Part shown: piece by piece, positions 1 to 9,073 of the stretch
Layout of the letters: every line of letters starts with the position of its first letter
How positions within the stretch are numbered: the first letter of the stretch is position 1
From: Sulfuriferula nivalis
GTDB taxonomy: Bacteria; Pseudomonadota; Gammaproteobacteria; Burkholderiales; Sulfuriferulaceae
NCBI RefSeq assembly: GCF_009937995.1
Contig: NZ_AP021881.1
Coordinates: forward strand, 3,100,001 to 3,164,000
Direction: 5' to 3'
Length of the DNA stretch: 64,000 nt
The notes under the pieces: generated by a model
Seen by the model: the letters and a program-made list of their open reading frames with translations, nothing else
Database searches by the model: none
Told to the model about the DNA's origin: nothing
Made by a program: the position numbers and the translations under genes

Positions 1-1
1 T

Positions 2-142
2 GCGCGCGAGAAAGCTTTACCGTTTGATCCGCTAGTGCCAAACGAAACCACGATAGCCGCCATGCGTGAGGCTCGGGCTGGTAACCTCAAAAGTTTTGAT
101 AGCGTTGATGCGCTGATGGCTGATTTACATGCGGAAGATTGA
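2..142 (+). CDS. dinJ: RelB/DinJ-family antitoxin, C-terminal part (5' end outside window)
   Basis: Open frame entering from the window edge and ending in TGA at 140-142. The visible 46 residues contain the PFDPLVPNETT-type linker and a short charged tail that are typical of the toxin-binding half of RelB/DinJ antitoxins; the N-terminal ribbon-helix-helix that would bind the operator lies outside the window. Its stop overlaps the downstream toxin start by 14 bases, as in dinJ-yafQ operons. Family knowledge: DinJ neutralises YafQ and represses the operon. The call rests on this short C-terminus plus the adjacent toxin. Confidence 0.75.
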   Translation, partial: AREKALPFDPLVPNETTIAAMREARAGNLKSFDSVDALMADLHAED

Positions 143-410
143 TCCGACCAGTCAGTTCAGGCGTGATTACAAACGCGAAGCAAAAGGTCAGCATCGCGTA
201 ACGCTCGATGCTGATTTAGCACCCGTACTCCAGACACTGGCCAACGATCAGCCATTAGCGCCGCGCCATCGTGACCATGCGCTTACTGGCGACTGGAAAG
301 AACATCGAGATTGCCACATTAAGCCAGATTTGGTATTGATTTACCGAAAGCCAGATGCTGTCACCCTGCAACTCATACGAATTGGCTCGCACAGTGAGCT
401 GGGTCTTTAA
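129..410 (+). CDS. yafQ: YafQ-family mRNA interferase toxin
   Basis: 93 residues, the usual size for YafQ. This RelE-fold ribosome-dependent endoribonuclease cuts mRNA in the A site. His50, His63 and Asp67 sit at the same numbers as the catalytic residues of E. coli YafQ, within DWKEHRDCHIKPDLVLIYRK, and a third histidine (His88) lies in the C-terminal GSHSEL motif. The canonical family ends SEL-Phe; here the tail reads SEL-Gly-Leu, so the last active-site phenylalanine appears absent. The ATG at 129 lies inside the antitoxin stop region, implying translational coupling. Activity is not proven by sequence. Confidence 0.9.
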   Translation: MRKIDPTSQFRRDYKREAKGQHRVTLDADLAPVLQTLANDQPLAPRHRDHALTGDWKEHRDCHIKPDLVLIYRKPDAVTLQLIRIGSHSELGL

Positions 411-534
411 TAAAAATTTCCTGAATACGGCAGACCATCCATTGGTGGGTTGGATTTGCCATGCTAAGTAATGCCTGGATAGTCTGGTCGTAGCCAGTCA
501 TTGAGCGTCATCCCAATGCCTGGACTAGCAACCT

Positions 535-807
535 TTAATTCACAGCTTCTTTTAATGCCTTGCCAGCACTAAACCCTGGTGAATTACGGGCTGCGATTTC
601 CAATGCGGCACCCGTTTTAGGGTTGCGTCCTGTACGCGCTGCGCGTTTGGATACCTTAAATGTACCAAAGCCCACTAATGCCACATCATCACCTTTCTTA
701 AGGGCATCCGTAATACTGCTAATGATGGTATTCAATGCTTTTTCTGCTGAATCCTGTGTTAATTCTGACTCCTTGGCAATGAATGCCACTAACTCTTTCT
801 TGTTCAT
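535..807 (-). CDS. hupB: HU-family nucleoid DNA-binding protein
   Basis: 90 residues, exactly the HU length. The protein starts MNKKELVAFIAKE, has the GFGTF turn and the DNA-binding arm with RTGRNPKTG, and ends AGKALKEAVN; all are HU signatures. It binds and bends DNA without strong sequence preference as a homo- or heterodimer. I chose the ATG at 807 because an AGAGAG ribosome site lies just upstream and the family begins at this methionine; an in-frame extension to 852 has no homology. The gene is monocistronic, facing away from the DUF4337 gene, with a roughly 230-base promoter region between them. Confidence 0.95.
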   Translation of the reverse strand: MNKKELVAFIAKESELTQDSAEKALNTIISSITDALKKGDDVALVGFGTFKVSKRAARTGRNPKTGAALEIAARNSPGFSAGKALKEAVN

Positions 808-977
808 GGTCGCTCTCTTTTGTATAGGGAAATTGATGGATAGTATCGGCACGTGTGCCGTTGCGTATTATGCCACGGCATTATTGGGGAAGGGCATCGG
901 TTGCGTTACCTGTTCCGTTGCCCCTCCAAGACCATTTACTGATGTTTTGTAAAAAACAGCGTTCAGACACCTTGCTT

Positions 978-1020
978 TGCGCGACATAACCTACTTTGTC
1001 CTATAAGATACATTCTTAAC
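978..1020 (+). promoter_or_regulatory. Promoter-like element shared with position 25801
   Basis: The stretch GCGACATAACCTACT, one variable base, then TGTCCTATAA is repeated almost exactly at 25801-25835. Here it sits about 20-30 bases upstream of the DUF4337 gene; there it precedes a vgrG stub. TATAAGAT makes a reasonable -10. Conservation beyond a simple -10 suggests a shared regulator or a duplicated upstream region. Confidence 0.45.
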
Positions 1021-1047
1021 ATTCTGCTTTGAACGATGGAGAAAAAA

Positions 1048-1584
1048 ATGGCTGCAGATATAAAAGAACCCTGGTTAAATTACTTAGCGCTAACGACGGT
1101 GATATTTGCTGTGTGCGCAACACTTGCGACATTCAAAGGGGGTGGATTTTCTACCCGTTCCGTCTTGAGCCAAACTCAGGCTTCTGATCAGTGGGCTTTT
1201 TATCAGGCCAAAGCAATTAAGTCTTACTTGTATGAGATGCAAGCGGATAAACTTGAAATGGATATGCTCGCCTTGACCAATAAAGATCAGGGATCAGCTG
1301 CAAACGCCTATAAAGAAAAAATTGCAGATTATGAAATGAAAGTTAAAAAGTACGAAAAAGAGAAGACAGATATTAAACAGGAAGCAAAAAAACTAGAGCA
1401 AATCAGGGATTCCGCCCAAGCCAACGCCAAGAAGTTTGGTATGGCTGTGATCTTCCTGCAAATTACAATACTGTTATCCTCTATTGCAGGTCTTTTAAGA
1501 AAAAAACCTGTATGGTATTTTAGTTTAATGTTTGGTGTATTAGGTCTGGTTTATTTTGCTGATGGATTTCTCTTATTCATGTAA
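1048..1584 (+). CDS. DUF4337-family membrane protein
   Basis: About 178 residues with an N-terminal transmembrane segment (YLALTTVIFAVCATLATF), a long charged central region likely to form a coiled coil (Lys/Glu-rich heptads around residues 75-125), and two closely spaced C-terminal hydrophobic segments. This matches DUF4337, an inner-membrane family of unknown function. GGAG at 1038-1041 is ideally placed for the ATG at 1048; an in-frame ATG at 1036 overlaps that site and is less likely. It stands alone upstream of the VgrG gene, about 290 bases away, and no functional link is shown by the sequence. Confidence 0.75.
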   Translation: MAADIKEPWLNYLALTTVIFAVCATLATFKGGGFSTRSVLSQTQASDQWAFYQAKAIKSYLYEMQADKLEMDMLALTNKDQGSAANAYKEKIADYEMKVKKYEKEKTDIKQEAKKLEQIRDSAQANAKKFGMAVIFLQITILLSSIAGLLRKKPVWYFSLMFGVLGLVYFADGFLLFM

Positions 1585-1873
1585 ACGTCAGTTATTTGAC
1601 CTGTGGCCATGAACTCAGTGCGCAGCGCTTAATTCGCACGACTTTGTGCATTAACCCTCACGCAGCGTACATCCGCAAACAACAGAACATCCGTCATAAC
1701 ACAGACTGAATGGCAGCTTCTTGCCGCCCATTTATTAATGACAGACAAACTTATACGCAATAAGTATCTAAACACAGCATATAATATCAAACTACACCGT
1801 CATTCACGAACGGCATGTTCATGACGTGAATGCGCATGCATAACTAATAATTATTGTTGAGTCTGGAGTTACC
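1585..1873. other. Intergenic region upstream of vgrG
   Basis: No coding potential seen. A TATAAT hexamer at 1780-1785 is a possible -10 for the vgrG operon but lacks a convincing -35. A GGAG at 1865-1868 serves the vgrG ATG. An imperfect inverted sequence (TTCACGAACGGCATGTTCATGA region, about 1803-1826) could be an operator; this is speculative. Confidence 0.35.
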
Positions 1874-4800
1874 ATGATGAATAACAACGACACCACCGCA
1901 TTTGACAGCCTGGCCGCAATAGCAGGTTATAGCAGCGACACACGGCTCTATGAATTCATCTTTGCTGATACCGATGAACTCACTCCTTGGCTAGACAACA
2001 ACGGCCTGCTCGTTGCCGCCTTCAGCAGCAATGACAGCCTGCACCAAGTACCCTACACCGACATTCTCGTGCTCTCACGCCGTCCAGACCTGCCCCTGCA
2101 ATTAGTCATGGGTCGCGCCGCCACCCTGCACATCAGCCTCGCCAACGCCAGCCGCACCCACCTCAACGGCTACATCACCGACATCCAGCCACTAGGCAGC
2201 GACGGTGGCGTAACCCGTTACCAGTTGCGCTTATCCCCCTGGCTGGAAGATCTACGCCATGCCACCCATAGCCGGGTCTGGCAGGAGCAGTCAGTGCTGG
2301 CGATAGTCGATAGTGTATTTGCCGATTATGCCCCACGTGCCTACTGGGACTGGAGCAATGATGCGCTGTCGCTGTTGTCTGCCCTGCCTGTGCGTAGCTA
2401 CTGTGTGCAGTATCGTGAATCGGATCTGGCGTTTGTGACGCGCTTGCTGGCTGAGGATGGCTTGAGCTGGCGAGTGGATCAGGATGACATGGATGCACCT
2501 GATGGGCATACGCTGGTGTTGTTTGCCGACAGTGCGCAAGTCAGTGCTTGCCCTGCTGTGCCGTTTGCACCAGCAACGGGGTTGCGCTTTGCGGGTACTG
2601 GCTCGCAGCAGCAGGCGGACAGTATTACGGCATTGTCTTCTTCGCACCGGTTGATACCGGCACGGGTGACGCTGGCGAGTTTTGATTATAAGGCGAAGTC
2701 GGTGGTGGCAAGCTCGGTGCCAACGCAGCTAGTTATTGGTGATGCGCAGTATCAGAAGTTGCCACCCATAGAGCATTATGACTATGTGGGGGCATATGCG
2801 TTCAGCCAGGCGGATGAAGCACAACGCCATGCGCTGGTAATCATGCAGACGCTGGAGGCACGGCAGCAGATTTGGTCGGGGTTGAGTACGGTGCGCAGTC
2901 TGCGGGCGGGGTTGCAATTTGGCATAGACGGGCATCCACGGGTGGGGGTGCCAGGTACGCCGGAGAGTTGGGTAAGTACGCAGGTGGTGCAGGCGGGGAT
3001 TAATAATTTGCCTTATGCGGCACATGGCAGTGCTGCGGGCAATACGGCTGGCAATACGCTGGTGCCGTCTTTGACGGACTGGCTGGTGGCGCTGTTAGCG
3101 CCATCATCTGATGATGCTGACACAGCGCACAACACGGCAAGGCAGCGCGATCAGGATGTGGATGCGCTGTCTGCCCCGCTTGCGGATGAAGCCCGTGCCG
3201 CGCTGGTGGCGACTGCCCAGCGTCTGGGTTATGCCAATGCGTTTATCGCATTACCTGCCAACCGTCCATGGCGACCCTGGCAGTCACGGCATTTGCATAT
3301 GTTGCCAACAGGCATGGGCAGTCAGACTGCACGGGTGGTGGGGTTTGATGGGGCTGATGATGCTGGGAATAATACGGCTGCTGGCAGCAATGCGTCTGGC
3401 AGTGACTCCCCTGCCCTGCTAGGCAATGATGAGATTTGTTGTGATGCGCTGGGGCGGGTGCGGATACGGTTCCAGTGGCAGGATGCGCTAGACCAGACTG
3501 GCAGTCGTGCCAGTTGCTGGGTACGGGTGGCGCAGCGTTCGGCTGGTGGCGGGATGGGCAGTCAGTTCCTGCCGCGTATCGGGCAAGAAGTCCAGGTGCA
3601 GTTCATGGAGGGTGATATCAATCGCCCGGTGATAGTCGGTGCGCTGTACTTTGGTCAGGGTGAGGCCGGTGTACCGGCAACCCCTGCGGGATCGTTGGTG
3701 GATGCGGATACCAGTGCGTTAAGTCAGGCATCTGATCACAGTGTGTCGGCGCAGGGCAATTTGACCGCAGGCTATGCGCCTGCCTGGCATGGTGCGGGGG
3801 TGGGTGCGGATGCGCATAACAACGCTGCTGCGCAGTTTGGTATCCGTAGTCAGGAATACAGTGGGTCGGGTTATAACCAGCTGGTGTTTGATGACAGTGA
3901 TGGTGCGGGTCGGATACAGTTGAAGACAACACAATCAGGGACAGAGTTGAATCTGGGGCATCTGCTGCATACGGCAGATAACTATCGGGGCAGTTTCCGT
4001 GGTAATGGGATTGAGCTGCGTACCGATGCCTGGGGGGCATTACGTGCAGGGTCGGGCTGGCTGGTGTCGAGTTATGGGGTGAGCCACAGTGCCAGTCAAC
4101 GCCAAACCGCTGGGGATGTGCCTGCGGGCTATGGGTTGTTGAATACGGCCAATACGCTCGGGGCGAGTCTGAGTCAGTTGGCGGATAGTCATTTGAGTGT
4201 GGGTATTGCGGCGCTCAAGGGCAGTAGCAAAGCCAACGCCAGTTATCTGAATGAGCAGGCGGCGCCAATTCCTGCCTTGGGCAAGGTGTTGCAGGGGATG
4301 GTGGATGGCAAGGCGCTGGATGCAGCACAGGGGGATGCGGCAGCACAGAACACGCAGGCAGATGACCAGCACCTGCCCCACCACACTGATCCAGTGATCA
4401 GCATTCTGGCGAAGCATGATTTGAGTATGACGGCGAGGCAAGATGTGCAATTTAACGCAGGTGAGACGTTGAATGTGCTGAATGCGGCAGATAGTCAGTT
4501 CACTACGGGTGGGGCGTTCCGTGTTCACAGTGGGCAGGCGATAGGCTTGACGGCTGGGGGGTTGAAGCAGAACCAGACGGCGGGCATGCAGTTGATTGCA
4601 GCACAAGGCGATACGACGATACAGGCGCATAACGACATCATCAGTTTAAAAGCTAAAAACAATCTGGATATGAAGAGTGCGCAGGCGAGTATCGACTTTG
4701 CTGCGGCGACGGATATTACACTGCGTACCGCAGGCGGTGCGGCTATCACGATTGCTGGGGGGAATATCACGGTGCAGTGTCCAGGTAAGATACTGGTGCA

Positions 4801-5341
4801 GGCTGGGGTGAAGGGGTTTACGGGGGGTGCTAGTATGAATTATGCGTTGCCAACCATGACACGATCACAATTACCACCTGAAGCACCATTCAAACCTGGC
4901 ATACAAATCACCGATGGGCCAGGACCAACAGGTACAGCCCGGCCTTACACCCCCTGGCGCATTGTGAAGGCACGTAATGCTGAACAGGCTGGTATGAGCG
5001 ATCACATCATCGTACAGGGTGAGAGTGATGATCAAGGCAAAGCCGCGCTCACCAGCGCGGATAACGATACCCTTAAAACAGCCTATAACCAGACACCCAA
5101 CCAATTGTGGCTGGTGTATGCAGGCCAGATACGCGAATTTGCACCCAATATTGAACAGCCTCACTGGACTAACAGAGACAAGCTTTATCAAGCATTGGAT
5201 GCGATGGGTTTTAACGACCAGCCATTCAGTGTGAATGGTAACGACACCGATCAGTTTCATACAGGCTTGTCTTTTGATGAGCTGGCAACGACATCAGGCA
5301 GCACCATTTTGAACAAGCTAGACGACGGAGCGTCCTCATGA
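1874..5341 (+). CDS. vgrG: Type VI secretion VgrG spike protein with C-terminal extension
   Basis: 1155 residues. It forms the trimeric puncturing tip of the type VI apparatus and carries effectors. Order of parts: gp27-like N-terminal region (about 1-430); gp5 OB-fold with RVRIRFQWQD, RIGQEVQVQFMEGD and PVIVGALY (about 535-620); a Vgr repeat region; the DUF2345 beta-helix (about 840-1000); and a non-canonical tail of roughly 120 residues after a Pro-rich linker. The tail may serve as adaptor for the downstream lipase; that is inference. The effector start overlaps the stop by 4 bases (ATGA), so the two are co-translated. No structural T6SS genes lie in the window, so this is an auxiliary vgrG island. 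Confidence 0.95.
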   Translation: MMNNNDTTAFDSLAAIAGYSSDTRLYEFIFADTDELTPWLDNNGLLVAAFSSNDSLHQVPYTDILVLSRRPDLPLQLVMGRAATLHISLANASRTHLNGYITDIQPLGSDGGVTRYQLRLSPWLEDLRHATHSRVWQEQSVLAIVDSVFADYAPRAYWDWSNDALSLLSALPVRSYCVQYRESDLAFVTRLLAEDGLSWRVDQDDMDAPDGHTLVLFADSAQVSACPAVPFAPATGLRFAGTGSQQQADSITALSSSHRLIPARVTLASFDYKAKSVVASSVPTQLVIGDAQYQKLPPIEHYDYVGAYAFSQADEAQRHALVIMQTLEARQQIWSGLSTVRSLRAGLQFGIDGHPRVGVPGTPESWVSTQVVQAGINNLPYAAHGSAAGNTAGNTLVPSLTDWLVALLAPSSDDADTAHNTARQRDQDVDALSAPLADEARAALVATAQRLGYANAFIALPANRPWRPWQSRHLHMLPTGMGSQTARVVGFDGADDAGNNTAAGSNASGSDSPALLGNDEICCDALGRVRIRFQWQDALDQTGSRASCWVRVAQRSAGGGMGSQFLPRIGQEVQVQFMEGDINRPVIVGALYFGQGEAGVPATPAGSLVDADTSALSQASDHSVSAQGNLTAGYAPAWHGAGVGADAHNNAAAQFGIRSQEYSGSGYNQLVFDDSDGAGRIQLKTTQSGTELNLGHLLHTADNYRGSFRGNGIELRTDAWGALRAGSGWLVSSYGVSHSASQRQTAGDVPAGYGLLNTANTLGASLSQLADSHLSVGIAALKGSSKANASYLNEQAAPIPALGKVLQGMVDGKALDAAQGDAAAQNTQADDQHLPHHTDPVISILAKHDLSMTARQDVQFNAGETLNVLNAADSQFTTGGAFRVHSGQAIGLTAGGLKQNQTAGMQLIAAQGDTTIQAHNDIISLKAKNNLDMKSAQASIDFAAATDITLRTAGGAAITIAGGNITVQCPGKILVQAGVKGFTGGASMNYALPTMTRSQLPPEAPFKPGIQITDGPGPTGTARPYTPWRIVKARNAEQAGMSDHIIVQGESDDQGKAALTSADNDTLKTAYNQTPNQLWLVYAGQIREFAPNIEQPHWTNRDKLYQALDAMGFNDQPFSVNGNDTDQFHTGLSFDELATTSGSTILNKLDDGASS

Positions 5342-7704
5342 TTCCAACTCAACCTGCCCGCAGCATCAACCCTATTGTGCGTCCTGATGGTAGTTGCTAC
5401 ACCGCCTACGCCACAGAAAATGTCTGGACTGGTGTTGAGGCTTACTCAGGAGTGACCTGGGGCAATAGCGTCACCCCCTACACCACGGGCAAGGATTATT
5501 TTGCGCAACTGATTGTTGCACTCAAAGGCGCAACCAAAAGCATTTACATTGCAGGCTGGCAAGTCAACTGGGACGCACAACTGGCCAAGGGTGTACGCCT
5601 GTTTGATGTATTGCTCGAAGTCGCCAAAAAAGGCACGGTGCAGATTTATGTGATGCCATGGGATGATACCCCGCCAGTGCAAACCTATGATGACCAGACC
5701 AAAGCGGTATTGGAAGCGATCAATGGGATTACTGGCAACCAATGCGTCCATGTCAACCTGGCAGCGTCACTGGCTGATAGTAATGCCAAGTTCTATAGCC
5801 ATCACCAGAAACAAGTGGTCATCGACAATCAGATCGCCTTCATTGGCGGCATGGATTTGGCTTATGGCCGATATGATGATGCGACCTATGACTTGCACGC
5901 CAACGCAGATGGCCGAGCGGTGCTGAATCGTTATAACGGCTGCGTTGCATGGGTAGGGAGCGTCACCAAAAGTGAGGTAGCCGATCCCGATTTGCTGGTG
6001 GGGATGTATGATACTCCAGTCAATAGAACAGCCACACTCGCCGCGATACAAAAAGGGGCAATGCAAATACCTGATGGCGCGACATACACCACCCTGAATC
6101 CTGCAACCCAACCCCGCATGCCCTGGCAAGACGTACACCTGCAGATAACCGGCCCGGCGGTTGCCGATCTGGTGCGTAATTTTATATGGCGCTGGAATAG
6201 CGAAGGCGGCAGTCCGAGCATACCGTTACCTGCGACACCCGCCAAACAAACCGTCAATACCGGCTGTGGCATACAAGTGCTACGCAGCGCTCCCCTGAAA
6301 ATGCGTCAGGCCGAGTACAAAGCCTTGCCATTTAGCGCCAGGCCAGAAACACCCATTAAGGGAGCGCAGGCCAACATCGCCGACGCTATGGCCATCCTTA
6401 TCGACAAGGCGCAACACTTCATCTATATTGAGAATCAGTTTTTTGTGTCTGGGTTTGGGCTTGCGGGGAATCGCGAAAGTGGTGATTTAACAGGACCTGC
6501 CGACGTAGTACACTCTAACAATAAATACGGTATCGAAGCCACCCGTGTCTATGCTATGTGGGACATTGACGAACCCCCACAAAACAAAATCTGCGAACAA
6601 CTTGCCACCAAAATAAATGCATTCATCATGAATCATAAGGGTGAGCCGTTCCACGTCTATATCACCCTGCCCGTCCATCCCGAAGGCAAGCTCAATGACG
6701 GCTCTATCATGACCCAGATCCACTGGACGATGCAGAGTCTGGTATTTGGTACAAAGAGCCTGCTTAATCGGATACGGCGTTCCTTCAGGGCACGGGATCT
6801 GGTTGATCAGAACGGACCCGACAGCGATTGGAAACGTGCGTATGCAGACGACAATACCGAATATGAAAGCATCGACATCAAGCGTTGTTTTGAGTATGTT
6901 ACCCTGCTTAATTTGCGCAACCATGCGCAACTGGGTGATCGTTATGTCACTGAGCAAATCTATGTGCACAGCAAGATGCTGATAGTGGATGACCTTTTTG
7001 CCATTGTAGGCAGTGCCAACATCAACGACCGCAGCTTGCTGGGTAGCCGTGACAGCGAGCTGGCGGTGCTGGTGATGGATAGCAAGGTAGACAGCGTGAA
7101 TCTGTGCGGTGATAACAAGTTGCGACCTACCCGAGGCCATGCCAGGCAGTTGCGCATGGCGGTGTGGAACAAGCTGTTCGGGATAACCGCAGGTGGAGAG
7201 CGTGCAGCAACCGAGCTCAAGGATGCTGTGGAGAGCCCAGGGGCTAAGGCTAGCTGGGAGGCGATACAGGCCAGAGCCGCTAAAAATACGGCGTTGTATG
7301 AGGCTGCGTTTGATTTTATTCCGAGGAATAAGACACCGTATAACCCATTGAATTTAACAAATCCAGGTGCGGCTTCTATTTGGCCCAGATGGTATTCAAC
7401 CGACCCAGCAAAAAAAACATGGGGAAACTTGGGTCTTATGCCCTTCGATAAAGCGTTCTGGACTAACCCTCAATTCAACGCAGCTGCCGCAGCCCAGCTC
7501 GCAGTTACTGCAGCCCAGCTCAATGAGGTCAAGGGCTTTATTACCCTGCTCCCCATAGAATGGACAAAAGGCGAGAACAATAATCTGGGCTATCCTACAG
7601 CACTCGTTGTTGAGAACAAGACGAACGCTAATCCACTACAACAACCCACAGCAATAGCGCAGGAGGATGTCTCGTTTACGCCCACTACGGAAGGAAAAAC
7701 ATGA
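5338..7704 (+). CDS. Phospholipase D family T6SS effector (Tle5-type)
   Basis: 788 residues with two HKD catalytic motifs: HHQKQVVID near residue 155 and HSKMLIVDD near residue 543, each followed by the G-G/S-x-N/D region (FIGGMDL; VGSANINDRS). Two-motif PLDs hydrolyse phosphatidylethanolamine and related lipids. Its position between a vgrG and a lipoprotein gene, with 4-bp overlaps on both sides, identifies it as a type VI lipase effector of the Tle5 group that is loaded on the upstream VgrG and acts in the target periplasm. There is no signal peptide, as expected for VgrG-borne cargo. A decayed second copy lies at 8871-9055. Confidence 0.92.
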   Translation: MIPTQPARSINPIVRPDGSCYTAYATENVWTGVEAYSGVTWGNSVTPYTTGKDYFAQLIVALKGATKSIYIAGWQVNWDAQLAKGVRLFDVLLEVAKKGTVQIYVMPWDDTPPVQTYDDQTKAVLEAINGITGNQCVHVNLAASLADSNAKFYSHHQKQVVIDNQIAFIGGMDLAYGRYDDATYDLHANADGRAVLNRYNGCVAWVGSVTKSEVADPDLLVGMYDTPVNRTATLAAIQKGAMQIPDGATYTTLNPATQPRMPWQDVHLQITGPAVADLVRNFIWRWNSEGGSPSIPLPATPAKQTVNTGCGIQVLRSAPLKMRQAEYKALPFSARPETPIKGAQANIADAMAILIDKAQHFIYIENQFFVSGFGLAGNRESGDLTGPADVVHSNNKYGIEATRVYAMWDIDEPPQNKICEQLATKINAFIMNHKGEPFHVYITLPVHPEGKLNDGSIMTQIHWTMQSLVFGTKSLLNRIRRSFRARDLVDQNGPDSDWKRAYADDNTEYESIDIKRCFEYVTLLNLRNHAQLGDRYVTEQIYVHSKMLIVDDLFAIVGSANINDRSLLGSRDSELAVLVMDSKVDSVNLCGDNKLRPTRGHARQLRMAVWNKLFGITAGGERAATELKDAVESPGAKASWEAIQARAAKNTALYEAAFDFIPRNKTPYNPLNLTNPGAASIWPRWYSTDPAKKTWGNLGLMPFDKAFWTNPQFNAAAAAQLAVTAAQLNEVKGFITLLPIEWTKGENNNLGYPTALVVENKTNANPLQQPTAIAQEDVSFTPTTEGKT

Positions 7705-8714
7705 TGAACCGTTTATTATTGGGGTTAATGTTGTCGATGACGTTGTTGTCGGCTGGTTGTCATGCTGAACCTGCCAAACAAACACAGGCAGCGACTACCA
7801 CCGACTGGAAGACTGAGTGTGTGGGGCGGTATCAGGTGGCGGTGCCTGGGAATATGGAGGTGGCATTAACTATCCCAGAAAAACTTTTTAAACCCAATGA
7901 TGTTGTTAATGAGTATAGGTTTAACGATGGGGGGGTTGCGTCATTTTCTGGTATATCTACTGAATATGGCGGTGCGTTTGTAACTAAACCTTTAAATAAA
8001 GAAAAATACATCGATTTAAAATCAGAAATTTCTGACCAGTTAAAACAAAGAAAAGAGGAGTTGATTCAACAAGGTGAGAATAAAAGCGCCGACAGTATCA
8101 CTGTACAATCATTCAACTCTCGATTCAGCAAAAATTTCAGCTGGATTTCAAAATCAGGCGCGATGATTTTTGTACAAGATAATGATGGAAGAATATTTGA
8201 ACAATTTGGTATAAAGGAAAATCAAACTGGTGAAGAAATTGTTCGTGCATTCCTAACCCATTTCCACCCTCGCGCCCTCTTCGAAATCCCCAAGCAACCA
8301 GGAGTGTGTTTCCCCTATGGCTTCATTGCTGATGATGGCAAAGCCCCGCGCAATGTCGCTGTGACCATGAGATTGGTTGATCATCCTGATGTGGAGGTGT
8401 TTTTTAAGGATTCGTCTTATCCACTTACTGCGGTAGAGAGCCAGACACCCAAGCAAATCATTGAAACCTTCTGGGAGTTTGGCAACCGGCAGGTCATCAA
8501 ACAGGCAAAAATGGACTGGCGCGGTTACCGCAGCATCAAAATTGATAACCGTGATGGCACTGGTTTGTTTGTGACGCTGACCCGCTATGACCATAGCACC
8601 TACCACGGTGATGAAGCCATGGCTATGGGTGCCCCGGCAGATGGTAGCACCGATTATGGCTACGTCGCCGTTGTAAAAGGCGATTCCAAAGCACAAGAAG
8701 CCCCCCCAACTTGA
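7701..8714 (+). CDS. Tli4-like T6SS immunity lipoprotein, C-terminally frameshifted
   Basis: 337 residues with a lipoprotein signal (LLSAGC, modified Cys20), so it is expected to be anchored in the periplasm, where the lipase acts. ECVGRY near the mature start, PGVCFPYGFI in the middle and the HPDVEVFF strand resemble the N and C domains of Tli4-family immunity proteins. The start overlaps the lipase stop (ATGA). The frame ends at TGA 8712-8714 right after a run of seven C (8701-8707). Adding one C continues the frame for another 43 codons with credible sequence. The gene is therefore either a real truncation, a phase-variable form or an assembly homopolymer error. Confidence 0.75.
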   Translation: MMNRLLLGLMLSMTLLSAGCHAEPAKQTQAATTTDWKTECVGRYQVAVPGNMEVALTIPEKLFKPNDVVNEYRFNDGGVASFSGISTEYGGAFVTKPLNKEKYIDLKSEISDQLKQRKEELIQQGENKSADSITVQSFNSRFSKNFSWISKSGAMIFVQDNDGRIFEQFGIKENQTGEEIVRAFLTHFHPRALFEIPKQPGVCFPYGFIADDGKAPRNVAVTMRLVDHPDVEVFFKDSSYPLTAVESQTPKQIIETFWEFGNRQVIKQAKMDWRGYRSIKIDNRDGTGLFVTLTRYDHSTYHGDEAMAMGAPADGSTDYGYVAVVKGDSKAQEAPPT

Positions 8715-8836
8715 TGATCTACGTCATCCGCACGGCCAGTCGCGCCATTGCCAAAGGCATACAACCCGTCAGCAAGGAACAGATCAAAGACATTGCCGAG
8801 CAAATGATGGCGTCGATCAAGCGACATCCTGAGTAA
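8714..8836 (+). pseudogene. Out-of-frame C-terminus of the Tli4-like immunity gene
   Basis: Forty codons (starting MIYVIRTASRAIAKG, ending SIKRHPE) lie one frame off the immunity gene. They become contiguous with it if the C7 run at 8701-8707 is C8. The ending, SKEQIKDIAEQ then a short basic tail, resembles the end of Tli4-family proteins. The ATG overlaps the preceding TGA by one base (TGATG), so separate re-initiated translation is also possible. Confidence 0.6.
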
Positions 8837-8870
8837 AATGAAACCCCTATCATGATTCAAACTACGCACG

Positions 8871-9055
8871 TGACAAAGCAGACAACAATACCGAATATGA
8901 AAGCATCGACATCAAGCGCTGTTTTGAGTATGTTACCCTGCTCAATTCAACGTGGCAGCCACAGCCAAATTCACAGGAATTAATTGTTTTATTACGCGGC
9001 TACCAATAGAATTTACCAAAGGTGGGAACGGCAATCTGGGTTCTGTATTTTTTTA
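8871..9055 (+). pseudogene. Remnant of a second PLD (Tle5) effector gene
   Basis: Two pieces of the lipase gene are recognisable. 8879-8946 matches 6845-6912 with only a few changes, and 8942-9052 matches 7470-7590 with more. They are joined at a CAATTCAACG-like sequence, which removes some 560 bases between them, and the frame is lost. This points to a former tandem effector-immunity duplication, or to recombination with an incoming effector allele, followed by decay. Confidence 0.75.
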
Positions 9056-9073
9056 AAATGGAGTTATTAAAAC

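Noticed and set aside
560..952. 130-codon plus-strand frame over the HU gene
   Set aside because: It is antisense to a clear HU gene and has no protein-like pattern.
2175..5260. Many long minus-strand frames within vgrG
   Set aside because: GC-rich shadow frames, rich in His, Arg and Pro, without starts or ribosome sites; vgrG fully explains the region.
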